NCBI GenBank assembly: GCA_015039365.1
Contig: WION01000290.1
Span: 1 to 64,000 of the forward strand
Source of the DNA: Amanita rubescens
Lineage: Eukaryota; Basidiomycota; Agaricomycetes; Agaricales; Amanitaceae
Reading direction: 5' to 3'
Length of the DNA stretch: 64,000 bases
Shown here: positions 45,401 to 59,081 of the stretch, in pieces
Layout: every line of letters starts with the position of its first letter
Position numbering within the stretch: the stretch's first letter is position 1
Translations under genes and position numbers: made by a program
Notes under the pieces: generated by a model
Database searches by the model: none
What the model saw: the letters and a program-made list of their open reading frames with translations, nothing else
Told to the model about the DNA's origin: nothing

Positions 45401-46733
45401 GCTTGCTCATGCTTGACTGGACAAATTCACAGAAGGCTGCCAGCATGTGAGGCATTACACCGCGCATGATATAGCGCTAACATTGAGAGCTACTGCAGAA
45501 ATGGCACCTCAATTCCTCGCAATGTACATGCAGATCTCGCTGTCGATATTTTGAGGGCATTGTACGTTGATGAACGCTCTGGTGCGTGCTTCTAGAGATC
45601 CTTAACCATTCCGTTCAAAACGATGATTACAGCTAATGACAGGAAAGTATTATGTCAATTACTTGGCAACTTGGATATTGCGATCCCTGTTGATGATCGC
45701 ACACTGTACAAATTACATCTACTTCTTTCAAACCTTCAACAAGTGAGATCATATGTCTTTTGTCGACGGGCACTGCTAATGATTTCAATAGCAATGTCCT
45801 TTCAATGATGCGTCATTAGATCGGACGTTTGGACGATTCAAAGATCGAATATATAAGCTATTTCGGGCGCGCCTCGAAGACATGGATGCAACTCATTTCC
45901 TGGATGAAGAATTCAGTGAATTGTACGATTATATCGGTATTGGTGCACCAAATGCACTTGGAGCGGCGGCAGCAGCAAAGAAAAGGACTCCAGAAACCGA
46001 GACGTCATTATCTGTTGACGCTGAAGCACCAGGTCTTGGTCATGAGAATGACAACATTCCACCTGAAGTCATTTCGCGAAGGTAGGCTAAATCAGATCAA
46101 AGTGACACTTTTCTGAGAATGTGCAGTCCTTTACCGCACAAGAATCGTAAAGCTGATGTCGAAGAAAGTGCTGCCGAAGACAGTGTGGCAGCTCCGGATG
46201 AATCTTCTGATGAGGCCAACTCTGTGACGCATGAGGACGGGAGATCATCAGAGCAACCTAGGGAGGTCAAGTCGAGACCAAGGCCCAGCGGGTCTCGAAC
46301 GATGCCTCGGACAACGGCGCTCGGTAGGGCCAGAGCATCATCGCATGCAGAGTCAGTGAATGATTGGACTTGTCGAAGTATCACTCCTTATTAGCCAACG
46401 TAGGGATGGATCAGAAAACGACGACATTGATTCGGATGGTGATGGAACGGGACCATCCAACAAGAAGGGCGTCAAGTCAGTTCCTCTTATCTTAGCTTTT
46501 TCCATTTTGATTGATAAATTTGAAGGCGCAATCGCACAACCGTTCCAAGTGTGTTAAAGTCACCGCGTAAGAAGCGCACCCGTGTCCAGAAATCTAAGTG
46601 AGTTGTAGCGGTTTTGGTCCTTGATTACTCACTCCTCGGGAAACGCAGAAAATCGTCAAATTCGGCCAAGGCCGTGGGACGGAAAGCTAGGGCAAAGCCA
46701 GTTGATGAAGATTCATCAAGCAGCGACGACTGA
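42420..46733 (+). CDS. YCG1: Condensin complex subunit 3 (YCG1/CND3, CAP-G type), copy 1
   Basis: Nineteen exons from ATG 42420 to TGA 46731-46733 join in phase to 1129 codons plus stop with no frame break. The N-terminus (Phe-Asp-Gln-Ala-Gln, then Asn-Cys-Val-Ala-Leu-Tyr-Lys-Leu) and HEAT-repeat body with the Val-Arg-Arg-Ala-Ala and Gly-Asp-Arg-Glu-Pro motifs match the fungal Ycg1/Cnd3 family. So do the conserved Asp-Glu-Ile-Gly-Arg-Arg-Lys and Glu-Asp-Asn-Ser-Thr-Leu blocks. The C-terminus is acidic with Arg/Lys clusters. The subunit binds DNA with Brn1 (kleisin) in mitotic condensin. A 15-nt tandem duplication (coding Glu-Asn-Ala-Leu-Gln twice) lies near 44280-44307. A second homologous gene lies at 48232-52777. 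It lacks the charged insertion present in copy 2. Confidence 0.88.
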
Positions 46734-47285
46734 GATTTACATACAAGCCACTATTTCCTATTTATTCCGTATCTAGCACATGTTGTATAACACAGTAATT
46801 CTATTTGTCCTTTTGGGAATAAGCTGTCCCTCACAAGTCCAACCGCTCTCGCTTCTCGGAGGCAGTAACATCGCAACTTCTGCACATGCAGTGAGAAAGA
46901 TCAAGTGGCGGCAAGAAGCCAGATACTCATGGGTGGGAGCACAAGTTACACAGCCGAACACTTATTGCAGGCTAAATCACAGCTTGAGGCTGAAGTTGCA
47001 AAACTTTCCGCTGGGAAGATGAACACAGACGATATCAACGAGTCGTTAGACTAACCAGCCCAAGAACGATAAAAGCGCGTTGCCGTTGCAAGCTATGAGT
47101 GAAATGATCATGAATGTTCCTGGGACTCTTTAACCTCATTCCTGTCTATAGCGTCAAGTGAGCGTTGAAGATGCTGAGCGGGAGCTTTATGCATTGAAAT
47201 AGGTATCGCGCTACATACAGCCGGGCGGGCCGGGGTATCTTTCTATCTTGGCACATTACAACAAGCGTAAGGCGTGAAGTTGAAT
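46734..47285 (+). other. Intergenic stretch with a short coding-like segment
   Basis: Between the end of condensin copy 1 and the end of RNASEH2C. From 46928 to a TAA at 47052-47054 the plus strand reads 41 codons with sensible composition (Leu-Leu-Gln-Ala-Lys-Ser-Gln-Leu-Glu-Ala-Glu, then Asp-Asp-Ile-Asn-Glu-Ser). This could be the last exon of a small gene or a remnant. No start or upstream exon is convincing. Confidence 0.3.
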
Positions 47286-48122
47286 TCAAGGGGGAATCTG
47301 ATGGATCTGCAGCATATAAATTAGTTAGCATTGACAAACTCCACGAATCGCGGGACATACGTGATGGGCTAGCCTTATCCATTCAGTCAATGATCGACTG
47401 TATTCATCTGTCCCTTCATTGACAGGTATATCTGCGCTCCAGAGGCGAAACGAGGAAAATTGAGCAGTTGGTATTAGAACCCGGGTTGGCACATATTCAT
47501 CGGCGTCTCGCTCGACATCCTCGGTCAAGTCCATACACTCCACGCGCTGCACCACTTTTTCCGACATCTCCAACTCTACTTCTCCATCCTCGTCTCTAGT
47601 CACAGTTGTCTTCGATCTTCTTGTGACTCTTTTAACCGTTGCCTTTGGATAATCCCTATGCCGCCTATCTCTTGAAGAACCGACAGAGTTATTGCTTATT
47701 CCTTGACCCTCTGTCCGGAGCACGAGTCCGGTATAACCTTCCGGCAGATCAATATCAAGACCGTGAATGGTCCGTCCCCTGAAGGTCGATATATGACGTC
47801 TAGCGTCACCAGATTCGATACTATTCGGTGCGAGGTCCCCTGCACCATTCTGCGACGTTTGAGACGCGTCATTTTCTTCTCCTAAGCTCTCTACAACTTT
47901 TTCTCCGTTATCTTCTGTCTGCATCGCCGGCGCAGATGACCCATCGTTACCATCTTGTTTGGCTTTCTTCGGAGGCGCACCAATAGTTCCGGGTGAAGGC
48001 TCGACGTGCATATAGGTAGATATCGGGGCAGGTCCAGAGTACCCAATATGAAAAGGCATGAGACTGGGTGCACATGTTGGTAATGCGCTTTTAGTAGGCG
48101 CGATGGCCAGTCTGGTCACCAT
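47286..48122 (-). CDS. RNH203: Ribonuclease H2 subunit C
   Basis: Two exons (48122-47361, 47306-47286; 54-nt intron GTATGT...TGCTAAC...CAG) give 260 residues. Conserved blocks of the family: the N-terminal Pro-Phe-His-Ile-Gly-Tyr-Ser-Gly-Pro-Ala-Pro-Ile and, after an acidic Gln/Asp-rich insertion, Thr-Phe-Arg-Gly-Arg-Thr-Ile-His-Gly with Leu-Pro-Glu-Gly-Tyr-Thr-Gly. Near the end come Phe-Arg-Leu-Trp-Ser-Ala-Asp and a short helix ending in His-His-Ile-His. It is a structural subunit of RNase H2, which removes ribonucleotides from DNA. It lies on the opposite strand between the two condensin genes. Low-complexity acidic and basic runs in the middle are longer than usual. Confidence 0.8.
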
Positions 48123-48231
48123 TAGTACGCTGGCCGTGATATGTCTGTCACGTAGCGCGTCTGTCACGCAGGTATGTGCTCACGTGATTACGCGTTTCAT
48201 CGCGCGTCGCTTCATAGTACCGCCATACGCG

Positions 48232-51200
48232 ATGCCTACCCGAGCAAGGCAATCCGAACCAACAAGTCTAGCAGATCTCGAATCATCTATACCAAGGATA
48301 TTTGACCAAGCCCAGATATCTAGCGCGAATCATCAAAAGAACTATGTTGCTCTGTACAAACTACACACTCATGCTGCGCAATTCACCGAGTCGGTCAACA
48401 ATGGTCGAAGCGTCAAGCTGACAGGAGAGAGGAAGTTTGAGGAGATATTCACCCTCATGCTCACCCGCGTCTTACCGCTCAGAAAAGGCGTTGGTCCAGC
48501 GGATAGGATCGTGAAGTTCGTCGGCGGATATGTCAGATTTGTGAATGAGAAGGGTATGAAATCACCTTTTTTTGATTGCGGAAATTTTTCATACGTATGT
48601 TTAGCCACGGAAGAGAAGAGTGCCGCAGACGAAGAGGACGATGATGAAGATACAACTGCTTCACGATTCACAGCCCGTTTACTCAAATTTCTCCTAAAGG
48701 GTTTTCTTGCAAGAGATAAATTTGTGAGATATCGAGTTCTATATACAGTGGCGGAGATGGTTTCGCACCTCGGTGCAATAGAGTGAGTTTCTCCTTTGAT
48801 GGCCAAACATGATGTCTAATACTATCTGTCATGAAGCGAGGAGATTTATAGCGACCTCCGTTCGTCTCTTCTAGATCGCGTAAATGACAAGGAAGCTGCC
48901 GTGCGCGTTCAAGTTGTAATATCGCTTGCAAAGCTCGCTGGCTCAGAGGACCCCTCCGAAGTCATTGACGGAGAAACAAGCGCGTTAGATGTGCTACTCG
49001 ATACTGTAGCACATGATTCTTCTCCGTAAGTAACATTTGCTAATAGTTAACTGAGGCTGAATTATCCTAGCGAGGTTCGCCGCGCGGCTTTGCTGAATAT
49101 GCCGCTGACCTCGCTCACGATGCCACATATTCTTGAACGCACGAGAGATACGGATATCCCGATGCGCAAACTCGTCTATAGTGCCGTTTTAGAATTCAAT
49201 GCCACTCTCGATGAAGAAGATCACAAAGACACTCAAAAGGTCAGGACGAAGGAGGAGAACGAGCTAGCAGCAGCGGGTATCGAGGAAGATATTAAGCCTG
49301 ATGTGAATAGCTTGAACAAGGCGAGCGACAAGAGCAAGCGGAACGGCCAGACCAAGGCAAAGGATATGGGACCTACGCATCCAAGGGCCTTAACTATTGC
49401 TCAACGGGAGCTCATTGTTCGCAATGGCCTCGGTGATCGTGAACCTAGTGTCAGAGCTGCCGCCGAGGCGCTAGTAGGAACATGGGCTGATGTCGTTAAC
49501 ATTGGCGTCAAAGCTGAGGAAGAGGAAGAGAGTATCAGTATCAAAGAAGAGGATGGAGTGACGCCGATCCAAAAGCCCTCAGAGAATGTGGCCGTTGAGA
49601 AGGCTGTAGCATTTCTTAAACTGTTCGATCTGGAGAACGACGTTGCTTCTGACGCTCTTCTAAGTGTTTTTGCATCACGCCCAGACATATATGATGAATT
49701 GAGGTTCGATGGTTAGTATTTGCGTGGTTTTTATACATTGCAGATCTCATGTTGACGCTTATCAATTTCAGACTCATTCTGGAGCTTTCTTACTCCTGAG
49801 CGTGCATTCCTTGCTCGTGTCTTCGTTGATCATTGCTGTGCAAACGAGAACAGGGCATTGCTAGAAGAGACGCTACCTGTCGTCACTGCCCTTGCTTTTC
49901 GCATACAAGAAGCATACAACAGTCTGGCTGACCGGGTCCGAGAATTAGAAGAACAAAGACTCTTCTTAGGATCTGAAGGTTAGTTGCATACAGCTAATCG
50001 TTACAACTCTGCTCAAAAGTACAAAGATCTCGCGAAGGAAGAAGATGAGAAGGCCGACAGAGAGTTCATTATTGCCGAAATGCTGAAGCTTGCGGTTAAT
50101 CTTGATTACTCAGATGAAATTGGCCGAAGGAAGATGTTCCAGCTTATGCGTCGGTCCAATTCAACATATTCAACGTAGCTGTGATCTGACATGTCTGGAT
50201 AGGTGATATGCTGTCACAAGAAACTCTTCCTGAGCGACTTTTGATGAAATGCCTTGATGTTTTACGGGAACTATCAACAAGTGAACGGGATCTGATTCGC
50301 GTCGTGGTAGAGATTATCCAGGAATTACGAGAGCCTGTCGACGAAGATGACAATGCAATTGGTGTGAGTACTTCACACAGGGATACAAATTTGTGATGAA
50401 CGTCATCGTCATAGCAAGAAGCGGAAACGGAGACTGATTTCGGAGCGACCCCTGCCACAGCGAAGCCTGACCGAACTCCCATTTTCAAGAAGAGACCCGA
50501 AGAACGGACGCCAGAGGAGCAGGCGCACGCAGACGAAATTGACCTCCGGTGTTTATCATTGTGCATTGGCGTCCTGGAGCGAGTCAATAGCGTATGTTCA
50601 TTCGCCTCAGACGGTCCAATGGAATGATTATGATGCATTGTAGAAACTTGAAGACAATTCCACCCTGAGTGGGATATTAGTGGATCTCATCTTTCCCGCT
50701 GTGCGGCGACAGGAAGCACAATTCCTCCAAAAAGGGTTGATCAGCCTGGGGCTTTGCTCATCTCATTGCCCGTGTAAGTAATTTGTAATGGGATTCGACA
50801 GCTCCTGAATCTTGTCAGGACCTGGCGCTTCAATCGTTCAAAATGTACTTCAACCGAACGGTTGCCGAGCTTCCTGAAGAACTGAAAATTAGTGTCCTGG
50901 AGGTCCTGTTTGACATGCTTATGGTACATGAGCATGACTTCCTTCAACGACAAGGGGAAACCGTGAGCTAATATCTGCTTGCTGTTCGGTGGCTGACATC
51001 ACGTTCTAGCCTCAAGTGATAACAGACCGCCTCATGGCGAGGTTAACTGAAGAAACCGCACCCAAAGTGAAGGCGCTCCTAGCTATAGGAATCTCGAAGT
51101 TGGTGCCTTTGTGGCATGGTTACGGACATCAAGGTATCTTTGCTTGTTCTTAAGTAGTCTTCATTTTCACCGCTATCGTCATAGGCCATCAAGAAACTGA

Positions 51201-52777
51201 TTATAACGTACCTCTCACCCGATACAGCGGACAATCAAGAGCTTCGACAATGCTTGACCTTCTTCTTTCCTGTTTATTGCTACTCTTCCTCGTCGAATCA
51301 GTTGCGGATGCGCGAGGTACTAGTTCATTCTTTAATTACCTTTTCAAATGGTGACATATCCAAAAAGATATTCTTGGAAACGTTCATTGAATTGAACAAT
51401 ATGCGACATCAATCAGATGAAGATGAAATGATCAGTGCAGCACAGGTTGCGACCCTTTTCGTTGATTGGACCGACCCGCTGAAGCTATCCCAAGTCATGT
51501 GAGTATTCATGATGCGCATATTCACATCTTCCTCTGTTAATGGACTTTCAGCAATGCGAAAAACAAGGGTAAGGCACCTGCCGCGGACGAATCAATTCAG
51601 CTCGACCTAGCCATCGATGTCCTCAAAAGCTTGCTGGACAAGAAAAACAAGTTCGACAGTTGGTACAGACTATTTAGTTAATAGCTATTTGTTGACATGC
51701 GGTTTCAGAAGAAGATAAGAGGGTTCTGACCCAGATGCTGGGCAAGCTTTATCTACCAGAAACTGTGGACGACGACAAGATCCGAACACTGAAACTCCTC
51801 ATTTATAGTGTGCAAACGGTGCGTGTTGTGGGTATAACCAAGCCAAGAGTGATATACTGAAGTACCATCTAGCGTCGACCGCTTCGTGATGCGATAGGTA
51901 ACAACGCACTGCGCAAGTTTGATACTTTGATCTCAAAGAAATTTGAGAAGCAACTTGAGGGTTTCAGTGAAGAAGAATACAGGAAGTTAGCCGAACTCAA
52001 GGATCTGTTCGAGTTCTTGGATGACATGATCCCGGAAGGCGAGGATGATGATGATGACTGGGACCTGCCAGCTATCAAGAGGGGAAAGAAACGGTACGTG
52101 ATAATAGGCATAGATAGAAAGATACCAATGCGATACTTTCACACAGGCGGTCAGAAAGCGTCCTAACAGCAAGCACGGAGAGTGTACGACACGACTCGCC
52201 GGCTAGCTTCACCAGAGACGGGAAGCCACACTTAAAGTACGTGACACAGGTTTCTGCGCACCCGAGTGATGCTGAGATAGAGACAACAGGAGACGAAGGA
52301 TATCAACCCCCATTGACGACGCTCAAGATGACGATGGCACTCCGCCTCCAGAAAAGCCGACTAGAAGAATGCCGAAACGAAATGCGTGAGTTCCGAACTC
52401 GTTCTTAAAATTAGCGGCGGCAGGACTCAGGACTGTACACCACAGGACTACCAAAAAACCTCAGATCCACGCCAGTCCCAGACGACGGAACGAAGAAGAG
52501 GACTCTAGACCTCCGCCGAAGCCTAGGCATGTAACTCCCTCACATAACTTTTGTCCCAAGACTGACCTGCATATTCAGGCAACATCGGAAGAAGGCTGTT
52601 GAGGATGTTGAGGATCAACAATTGGATGAAGATATCAGTCGCCTCCTCGACAGTCAACGAACGTCCGCTGCCACTAATTTATCGACATCAGCAGCTTTAC
52701 CTCCGAATGACTCGATCATGGATGATTCTGAGGATGATGAAGACGAAGTCAACGAGTCTCTATTAGTCGACTATTGA
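48232..52777 (+). CDS. YCG1: Condensin complex subunit 3 (YCG1/CND3), copy 2, with an apparent frameshift
   Basis: Starts at ATG 48232 and ends at TGA 52775-52777. It follows copy 1 exon by exon in most of the HEAT-repeat region but is clearly diverged, and it has an extra charged insertion (about 49200-49380). Conserved blocks: Asn-Tyr-Val-Ala-Leu-Tyr-Lys-Leu, Gly-Asp-Arg-Glu-Pro, Asp-Glu-Ile-Gly-Arg-Arg-Lys, Glu-Asp-Asn-Ser-Thr-Leu. One extra base around 50748-50764 (a G4 run lies there) shifts the frame in the exon coding Lys-Gly-Leu-Ile-Ser-Leu-Gly. A second extra base near 51099-51106 would shift it again unless an alternative donor (GTGCCT, 51101) is used. Either this copy is decaying or the assembly has errors. 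Later exons are open in the expected frame. The tail is Asp/Glu-rich. Confidence 0.75.
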
Positions 52778-52926
52778 GTGGCATGCCGTCACGATGTACT
52801 ATTATCTATCCAGCTAACACTTTGATCTCTCGTTGTACTACGCGCTGCCAGATTTGTAGTTTATGTTCAAGAACATTTCTCTAGTCAATAAGAATAAGCA
52901 TTTTATTAGTGGTATCTGCATCACAA

Positions 52927-54307
52927 CTAATCAACAGTATTTCCAACCAGCTGAATCTGGTCTGCATCGACCAAACCGAGCCCTTTGACACCGTTCCACC
53001 ATTCTTTTGCGGCAATTAGACCTTTGCCTTCTTGCTTGACACGTGGCACAGATAGCACGGTATCCTCTGCGCATCTGATTAGAAGTGAGCCAGCCTGAGC
53101 GTCATAGCGGGTTGCGCCAGGAGAGAAAAGGAGATATTCAGATGCAAAGAGAGGATGCACTGCTGGGTCATGAAGCTGCACCGACTTTCCTGTCTCCAAA
53201 AACGCCGTCAGAGGTCTCTGTCAAATGCTAATAAGGACTTGGGAGTAAAAGTAAAAGTAGGAGGTGATCTTACTTGGTGTGCAATAGCACGGTGCCTTCT
53301 AACGATGGATTCCGCCGTCATGTTCTCAAAATCGATCACTGCGTCATTGCTTGTGATGGCGGGAGCAGAGGGTACATGTTCCGCGGTAGTTTGAGCAGTG
53401 GGTTCACCCTGGAGCGACGTCAAGGACATGTCAGTTTTTGCGATGAGACTAACTTACTTGACCTGCCAACATGTCCCGCAAGACAGAGACAAGTAATGTA
53501 CCTCCTTCCAATGCAAGGGTATCACGAAGATTTGCAAAGTCTATATCTTCAGGCATTTTCTGGAGCATGCGTTAATTCATATGGAACAAAGCTAGAAAAC
53601 GTACCAATTTAGATGTGCCGTACACAGCACCGGCGTCGATTCCTTCTTTTCGTTTCAACATTTGTATTATGCAAACACCAGTCTCTTTCTCTCCATTCAT
53701 GATTGCGTGTTGAATTGGGGCAGGTCCGCGGTACGCAGGTAGGAGAGAAGGGTGGACATTTAACCTTCTCTGGGGTAGGAAAAGGTCAAGAAAAGAGGCA
53801 GGCAATATGCGGCCGAACGAAGCGGTGACAATCAGATGGTTTTGTGGTGGACTAGGGTGTTCGTCCGAGAAAGGTGACGGGAGCTAATTGACGGTTAACA
53901 GAGTACTGAGAAATTTAGGGGGGGGTTCACTTGCCTTCCATTGCCGAAACTCTGCCTTGGAGCTTGGCATGGTATGCACGGGAAGGTTTAGACTCTCTCC
54001 TAGTAGTTTCAATGGCGCTATGGATTTCAATTAACGTACAGATGAAAGAGTTGTAGATGAGACTTACATATGGAAAGTTCAGACCCACGTCGACCTACAT
54101 GTTGGTCTGGTTGAGTAACAATGGCAAGGTGCTTCCATAGATCTACATTACTGAAAAGCATCAACGCACTGGCGTAAAAAAATACGTGGATGACTGTGCA
54201 CCTGGAGCAGCATGCAATTGTTTCATCACTGAGCACGAAAACAGGTCACGTCCCATGAACAGAATCTTGAATAAACCATTTTGCGATGTGGTGAGGAGAC
54301 GACGCAT
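52927..54307 (-). CDS. FMT1: Methionyl-tRNA formyltransferase, mitochondrial
   Basis: ATG at 54305-54307 (54307 is the first coding base), stop at 52927. The N-terminus (Met-Arg-Arg-Leu-Leu-Thr-Thr-Ser) has the basic, hydroxylated character of a mitochondrial presequence. Then [15 protein letters not shown], the catalytic region [15 protein letters not shown] with Ile-Gln-His-Ala-Ile, then Asp-Ala-Gly-Ala-Val and a C-terminal OB-like part. It formylates initiator Met-tRNA for mitochondrial translation. The intron after Trp-Lys (about 53948 down to 53887) begins GCAAGT, so it is a GC-AG intron. The first intron is only 35 nt. Its start codon is 12 bp from that of the divergent DAM1 gene. Confidence 0.85.
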
Positions 54308-54319
54308 GAGCGTCACGCG

Positions 54320-55450
54320 ATGTCCTCTTCACAAACACCTCATCGAACTCCTCTCCGCCGCGTCTCCCAGGGCTCCCTCTTTGCCCTCTCCCGTTCTACC
54401 GCCTATCCAGATGCCCCTCATGGACTGGGCTTCATCGAACCAGCAATGGCAGAATTTGCAGACGAGGTCGACGTTCTTCAATCCAACACAGAAGGACTCA
54501 AGAATCTCAGTGAATCCCTCGCGACTTTTAACGAATCTTTCGCAAGTTGGCTTTACGTCATGACTATGAATGCATTAACGACCGATTGGCCGCAAGTGTG
54601 CTGCCCCCTCTCATATTTTTCCATGACGCGTATTGATCCTCGGTCAAGGCACCAACGGAAGCCTCATTCATGTTGGCAAAGAAGAGGGCAGGTATGTATC
54701 GGTTAATGTCATGGGGACAAAACTTTACAAGATCGTTTCAGAGCAGGAAGCGTTACGTGCAATGGAAGCATTAAAAGCGGCCCAAGCTCGAGAGGAGGAA
54801 GCTGCTCGTGCTCGCGAACCAGATCCCGCACTTGATAAGACCGGTATTACTGAGTATACAGAAGCAGAAACAACATATACCACAAATGTCACAACGACGA
54901 CAACTGCATCGACAAAACCAGGCGCTACCACCAAGAAGAAAGTCGCAAAGGTGAAGATGACTGCGAAAGAGAAAAAAGAGCGCATGGTAAGTTTGTCTAT
55001 TTTATGTGTGCGCCCTTGACTAACATGGTAGCTGTAGCTTGAGATAGAGAAGATTATCATGTCATTGCCGCTCGAATTCCGCGGCAGCGATGCCGTATGC
55101 ACTCGGTGTTATTGATTCATGGAACAAATTCTCATGTTTTCTTCAGAACCTCCGACGAAATATGGAAACAGTGATTGAAGGACTGATGGATGCACCTGGT
55201 CAGACAATCAAATGTAAGCATGAAACTATGCCAGTTGAAATTTTGTTGAATCCGTCTACGAACTAGTATTGGACCTTGTCAAGCCTCCGGATCTGAATCA
55301 GGCTAGAGTGAACAAGTGCCTTATTGCTCTCGTCAACAGGAAGGCAGTGAAGAAGGATAACGCCAGTGTATGCCCATTTAGATGCCTACTCCTTCATATG
55401 CTAACACTGCCAAGGGTACGGTATTATATCGCTGGCAAGGACTTCCCTGA
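54320..55450 (+). CDS. DAM1: DASH complex subunit Dam1
   Basis: Seven exons (54320-54595, 54649-54691, 54742-54986, 55038-55094, 55147-55213, 55267-55367, 55415-55450) join to 274 residues. The Dam1 signature is Phe-Ile-Glu-Pro-Ala-Met-Ala-Glu-Phe-Ala-Asp-Glu-Val followed by Leu-Gln-Ser-Asn and Ser-Leu-Ala-Thr-Phe-Asn-Glu-Ser-Phe-Ala-Ser. Then come a charged coiled-coil region, a Thr-rich and Lys-rich linker, and a C-terminal block with Leu-Pro-Leu-Glu-Phe-Arg-Gly and Val-Asn-Lys-Cys-Leu-Ile-Ala-Leu-Val-Asn-Arg-Lys. Dam1 couples kinetochores to spindle microtubules. The N-terminal call is firm; that the C-terminal block belongs to it rests on phase-consistent splicing. Confidence 0.82.
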
Positions 55451-56649
55451 TAAGTCATGTTTTGGATGTAGCCTTAGTTTGTACAGTACATCATTATATC
55501 CTGTATACCAGACTCCTGTCGACTATACCTGTTACAACGATGCTTGATCATTGCCTATGCAAGCGCAAGCGTTCCACCTGCTTTGAAGCCCAAGAATAAT
55601 GAACAAACTGTAATTGAACATCAATCAGCGCCAGACGCTCAAAACAGGACATACGCATTGATACAAAAAACAACCCAGATCTATAGGTGTCAACTAGCCG
55701 ATACTATGCACGCAGTTGCAAGACTGATACACACCTGAGAGCTGCGGCAACCTGAACCTGAGTTTTCTGAAATGGTTGAACAAGATACGGGATACGATAC
55801 TGTCGGCATGTTTATTTTTCAGATGTTATAAAATAGTACCACGCCGACGTACAAAAGAACAGAAGCGCAGTTAAGCAATTCTGCATCGAGTCCGACAAAA
55901 TTGGCAGCAAGCTTGGGGACAAAATCACATCAGAAGCCACGCCCACAGTTGAAACGCTTCCGCATAACACTCACAATAGTCGATCAGTGCCCAGAGAGGC
56001 AAAATCTCATATCCATTCTTCCAGACCGAAATCATTCAGCCTGCCATACGGAACGCATATATATATTACACACCAAGTGCGCAGAGTACATGCGTTCTAT
56101 GCGTTCTTTGACCTCGAGATCGACATCAGGAGCATTTTTGAGATGGTTCATATTCTCCCGCGGGCGTAAGCTGTACGTTTGTCACTGCCAGTTGAACCGC
56201 GTATATCGAAAGACTAAACTTGTCAAATCCGATGGTTGTTAGCACGGCGTATAGCTGGGGTATCAGGGTCAAAATTCGGTTTATAATTGACAATTGGCAC
56301 AGGTGCTCACTCGCAAAAGGCTGGGATAGTAGGCTGTCAGGAAAGCGAGCGGGATGGAGAAGAGTGAGTAGTTCGCAACCATTGTCCACGACACCAACTT
56401 GGGTCATGTTCGATCGCTGACTGAGCAGATGAACGCAATTTGTATCATCGTGAAACACCCGATCGAGGTAGGTTGATCAGTGCGATTGCATTCCCATCCT
56501 GGGTGGCATACGGGACTAAAAATACTATCGATATCTCTACTTCTGCCTGCACTAACTTCTTGAACCTCCCCTAGGATGAAACGCGATGTGGAAGCAACTT
56601 GCTCGGGGTAAAATTGGTAATAGTAGAGCTGCGCTGACGTTAGGTGCTA
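55451..56649. other. Intergenic stretch, nothing recognised
   Basis: About 1.2 kb between convergent genes; open frames here lack splice-consistent extension or protein-like composition. Confidence 0.4.
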
Positions 56650-57661
56650 TCAACTACAGAGCTCTTCCTTGATCGCCTCCACCAATTGAGCCAACGTCTC
56701 AAATCGCCATGTCCACTTTTGCTTGGTTCCCTCCGGCAGATCTTTACACATCACCGCATCCTGCCTATCAATCCATACGCTAGCCATCCCCAATTTACCA
56801 GCCATCTCATGATCATGAAGCAGGCTCTGCGCGACGACCAATACTTTTTCTTTTATCTCCTCCGGCGACTTGCCCTCTTCCCCGAGCAGTCGCGGATCAC
56901 TGCACGCGCATCGTAGCACAGTACGCATCCCAACTACGGAAGGTTTGTACGCTTTTACGTCCTGCGCCGTTAACACGAGCGTAAAGGGTGATTTATTATC
57001 ATCGGGTGCGGACCGAGGGAACCAATGATTGTTGGGATTGTTTTCAGGAAAGGAATACAGTCCCAACTTTTTCCTTGTCAACTCTACATCGTTTCCTTCT
57101 GAGAGACGCGCGTGTCCGTATTTAAACGACTCGTGGTCGACGTTGGACAGGACGACGAGCTCGAAATGGTCTGCAAGCCAACGCAGCGCCTCGCAGCTGT
57201 CGGGGAATGCTTTCCAATCCTTGATCGACTTTGCGAATATCGTATGCGGATCCTCTACAGTCCGATATTATTCCTGCGGAGGCCGAGGTCGATGCACCGG
57301 CCGTGGATGTGAGGGCCGGCCCCGCATCTGATTCATCCGCGTTGTTGACTTCGGATAAGGCTTTTAGGCGCTTTTCGATCTTCTTGTGGGCGGTTGCCAA
57401 CAAGTCGGAGTATAACATATCGGGATATTGAGCTTGCAGATCCATTTCAACAGAACCGAAGGCTTCTAAGGCTTCCTTGCGACCCCACGAGGCGGAAGCA
57501 GGGTATTTGCCGAGGAGCGGTCGGAGGGCATGGTAAAGGCCATGCTCCCAATCCTACACTATGCCATCAAACAAAGCGCTAGGCTACGCATGTGGAAGAC
57601 TTACGATGAGGGTGCCGTAGACGTCGAATACAAGGACTTTGTAGTCCGTAAGTTTTGGCAT
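56650..57661 (-). CDS. HAD-superfamily hydrolase, haloacid dehalogenase-like
   Basis: Three exons (57661-57605, 57553-57298, 57254-56650) join to 305 residues. Motif I Phe-Asp-Val-Tyr-Gly-Thr-Leu gives the nucleophile Asp near residue 13. Motif II is the Ser of Val-Leu-Ser-Asn-Val-Asp. A Lys lies in Ala-Tyr-Lys-Pro (motif III). This matches the (S)-2-haloacid dehalogenase type II branch, common in fungi with unknown substrates. The second intron (57255-57297) must be removed to reach Asp-Pro-His-Thr-Ile-Phe. Complete. Confidence 0.78.

Positions 57662-59081
<1,420 letters not shown>

Noticed and set aside
55901..56458. Short open frames on both strands between DAM1 and the HAD gene
   Set aside because: No motifs, no splice-consistent neighbours, composition not protein-like.
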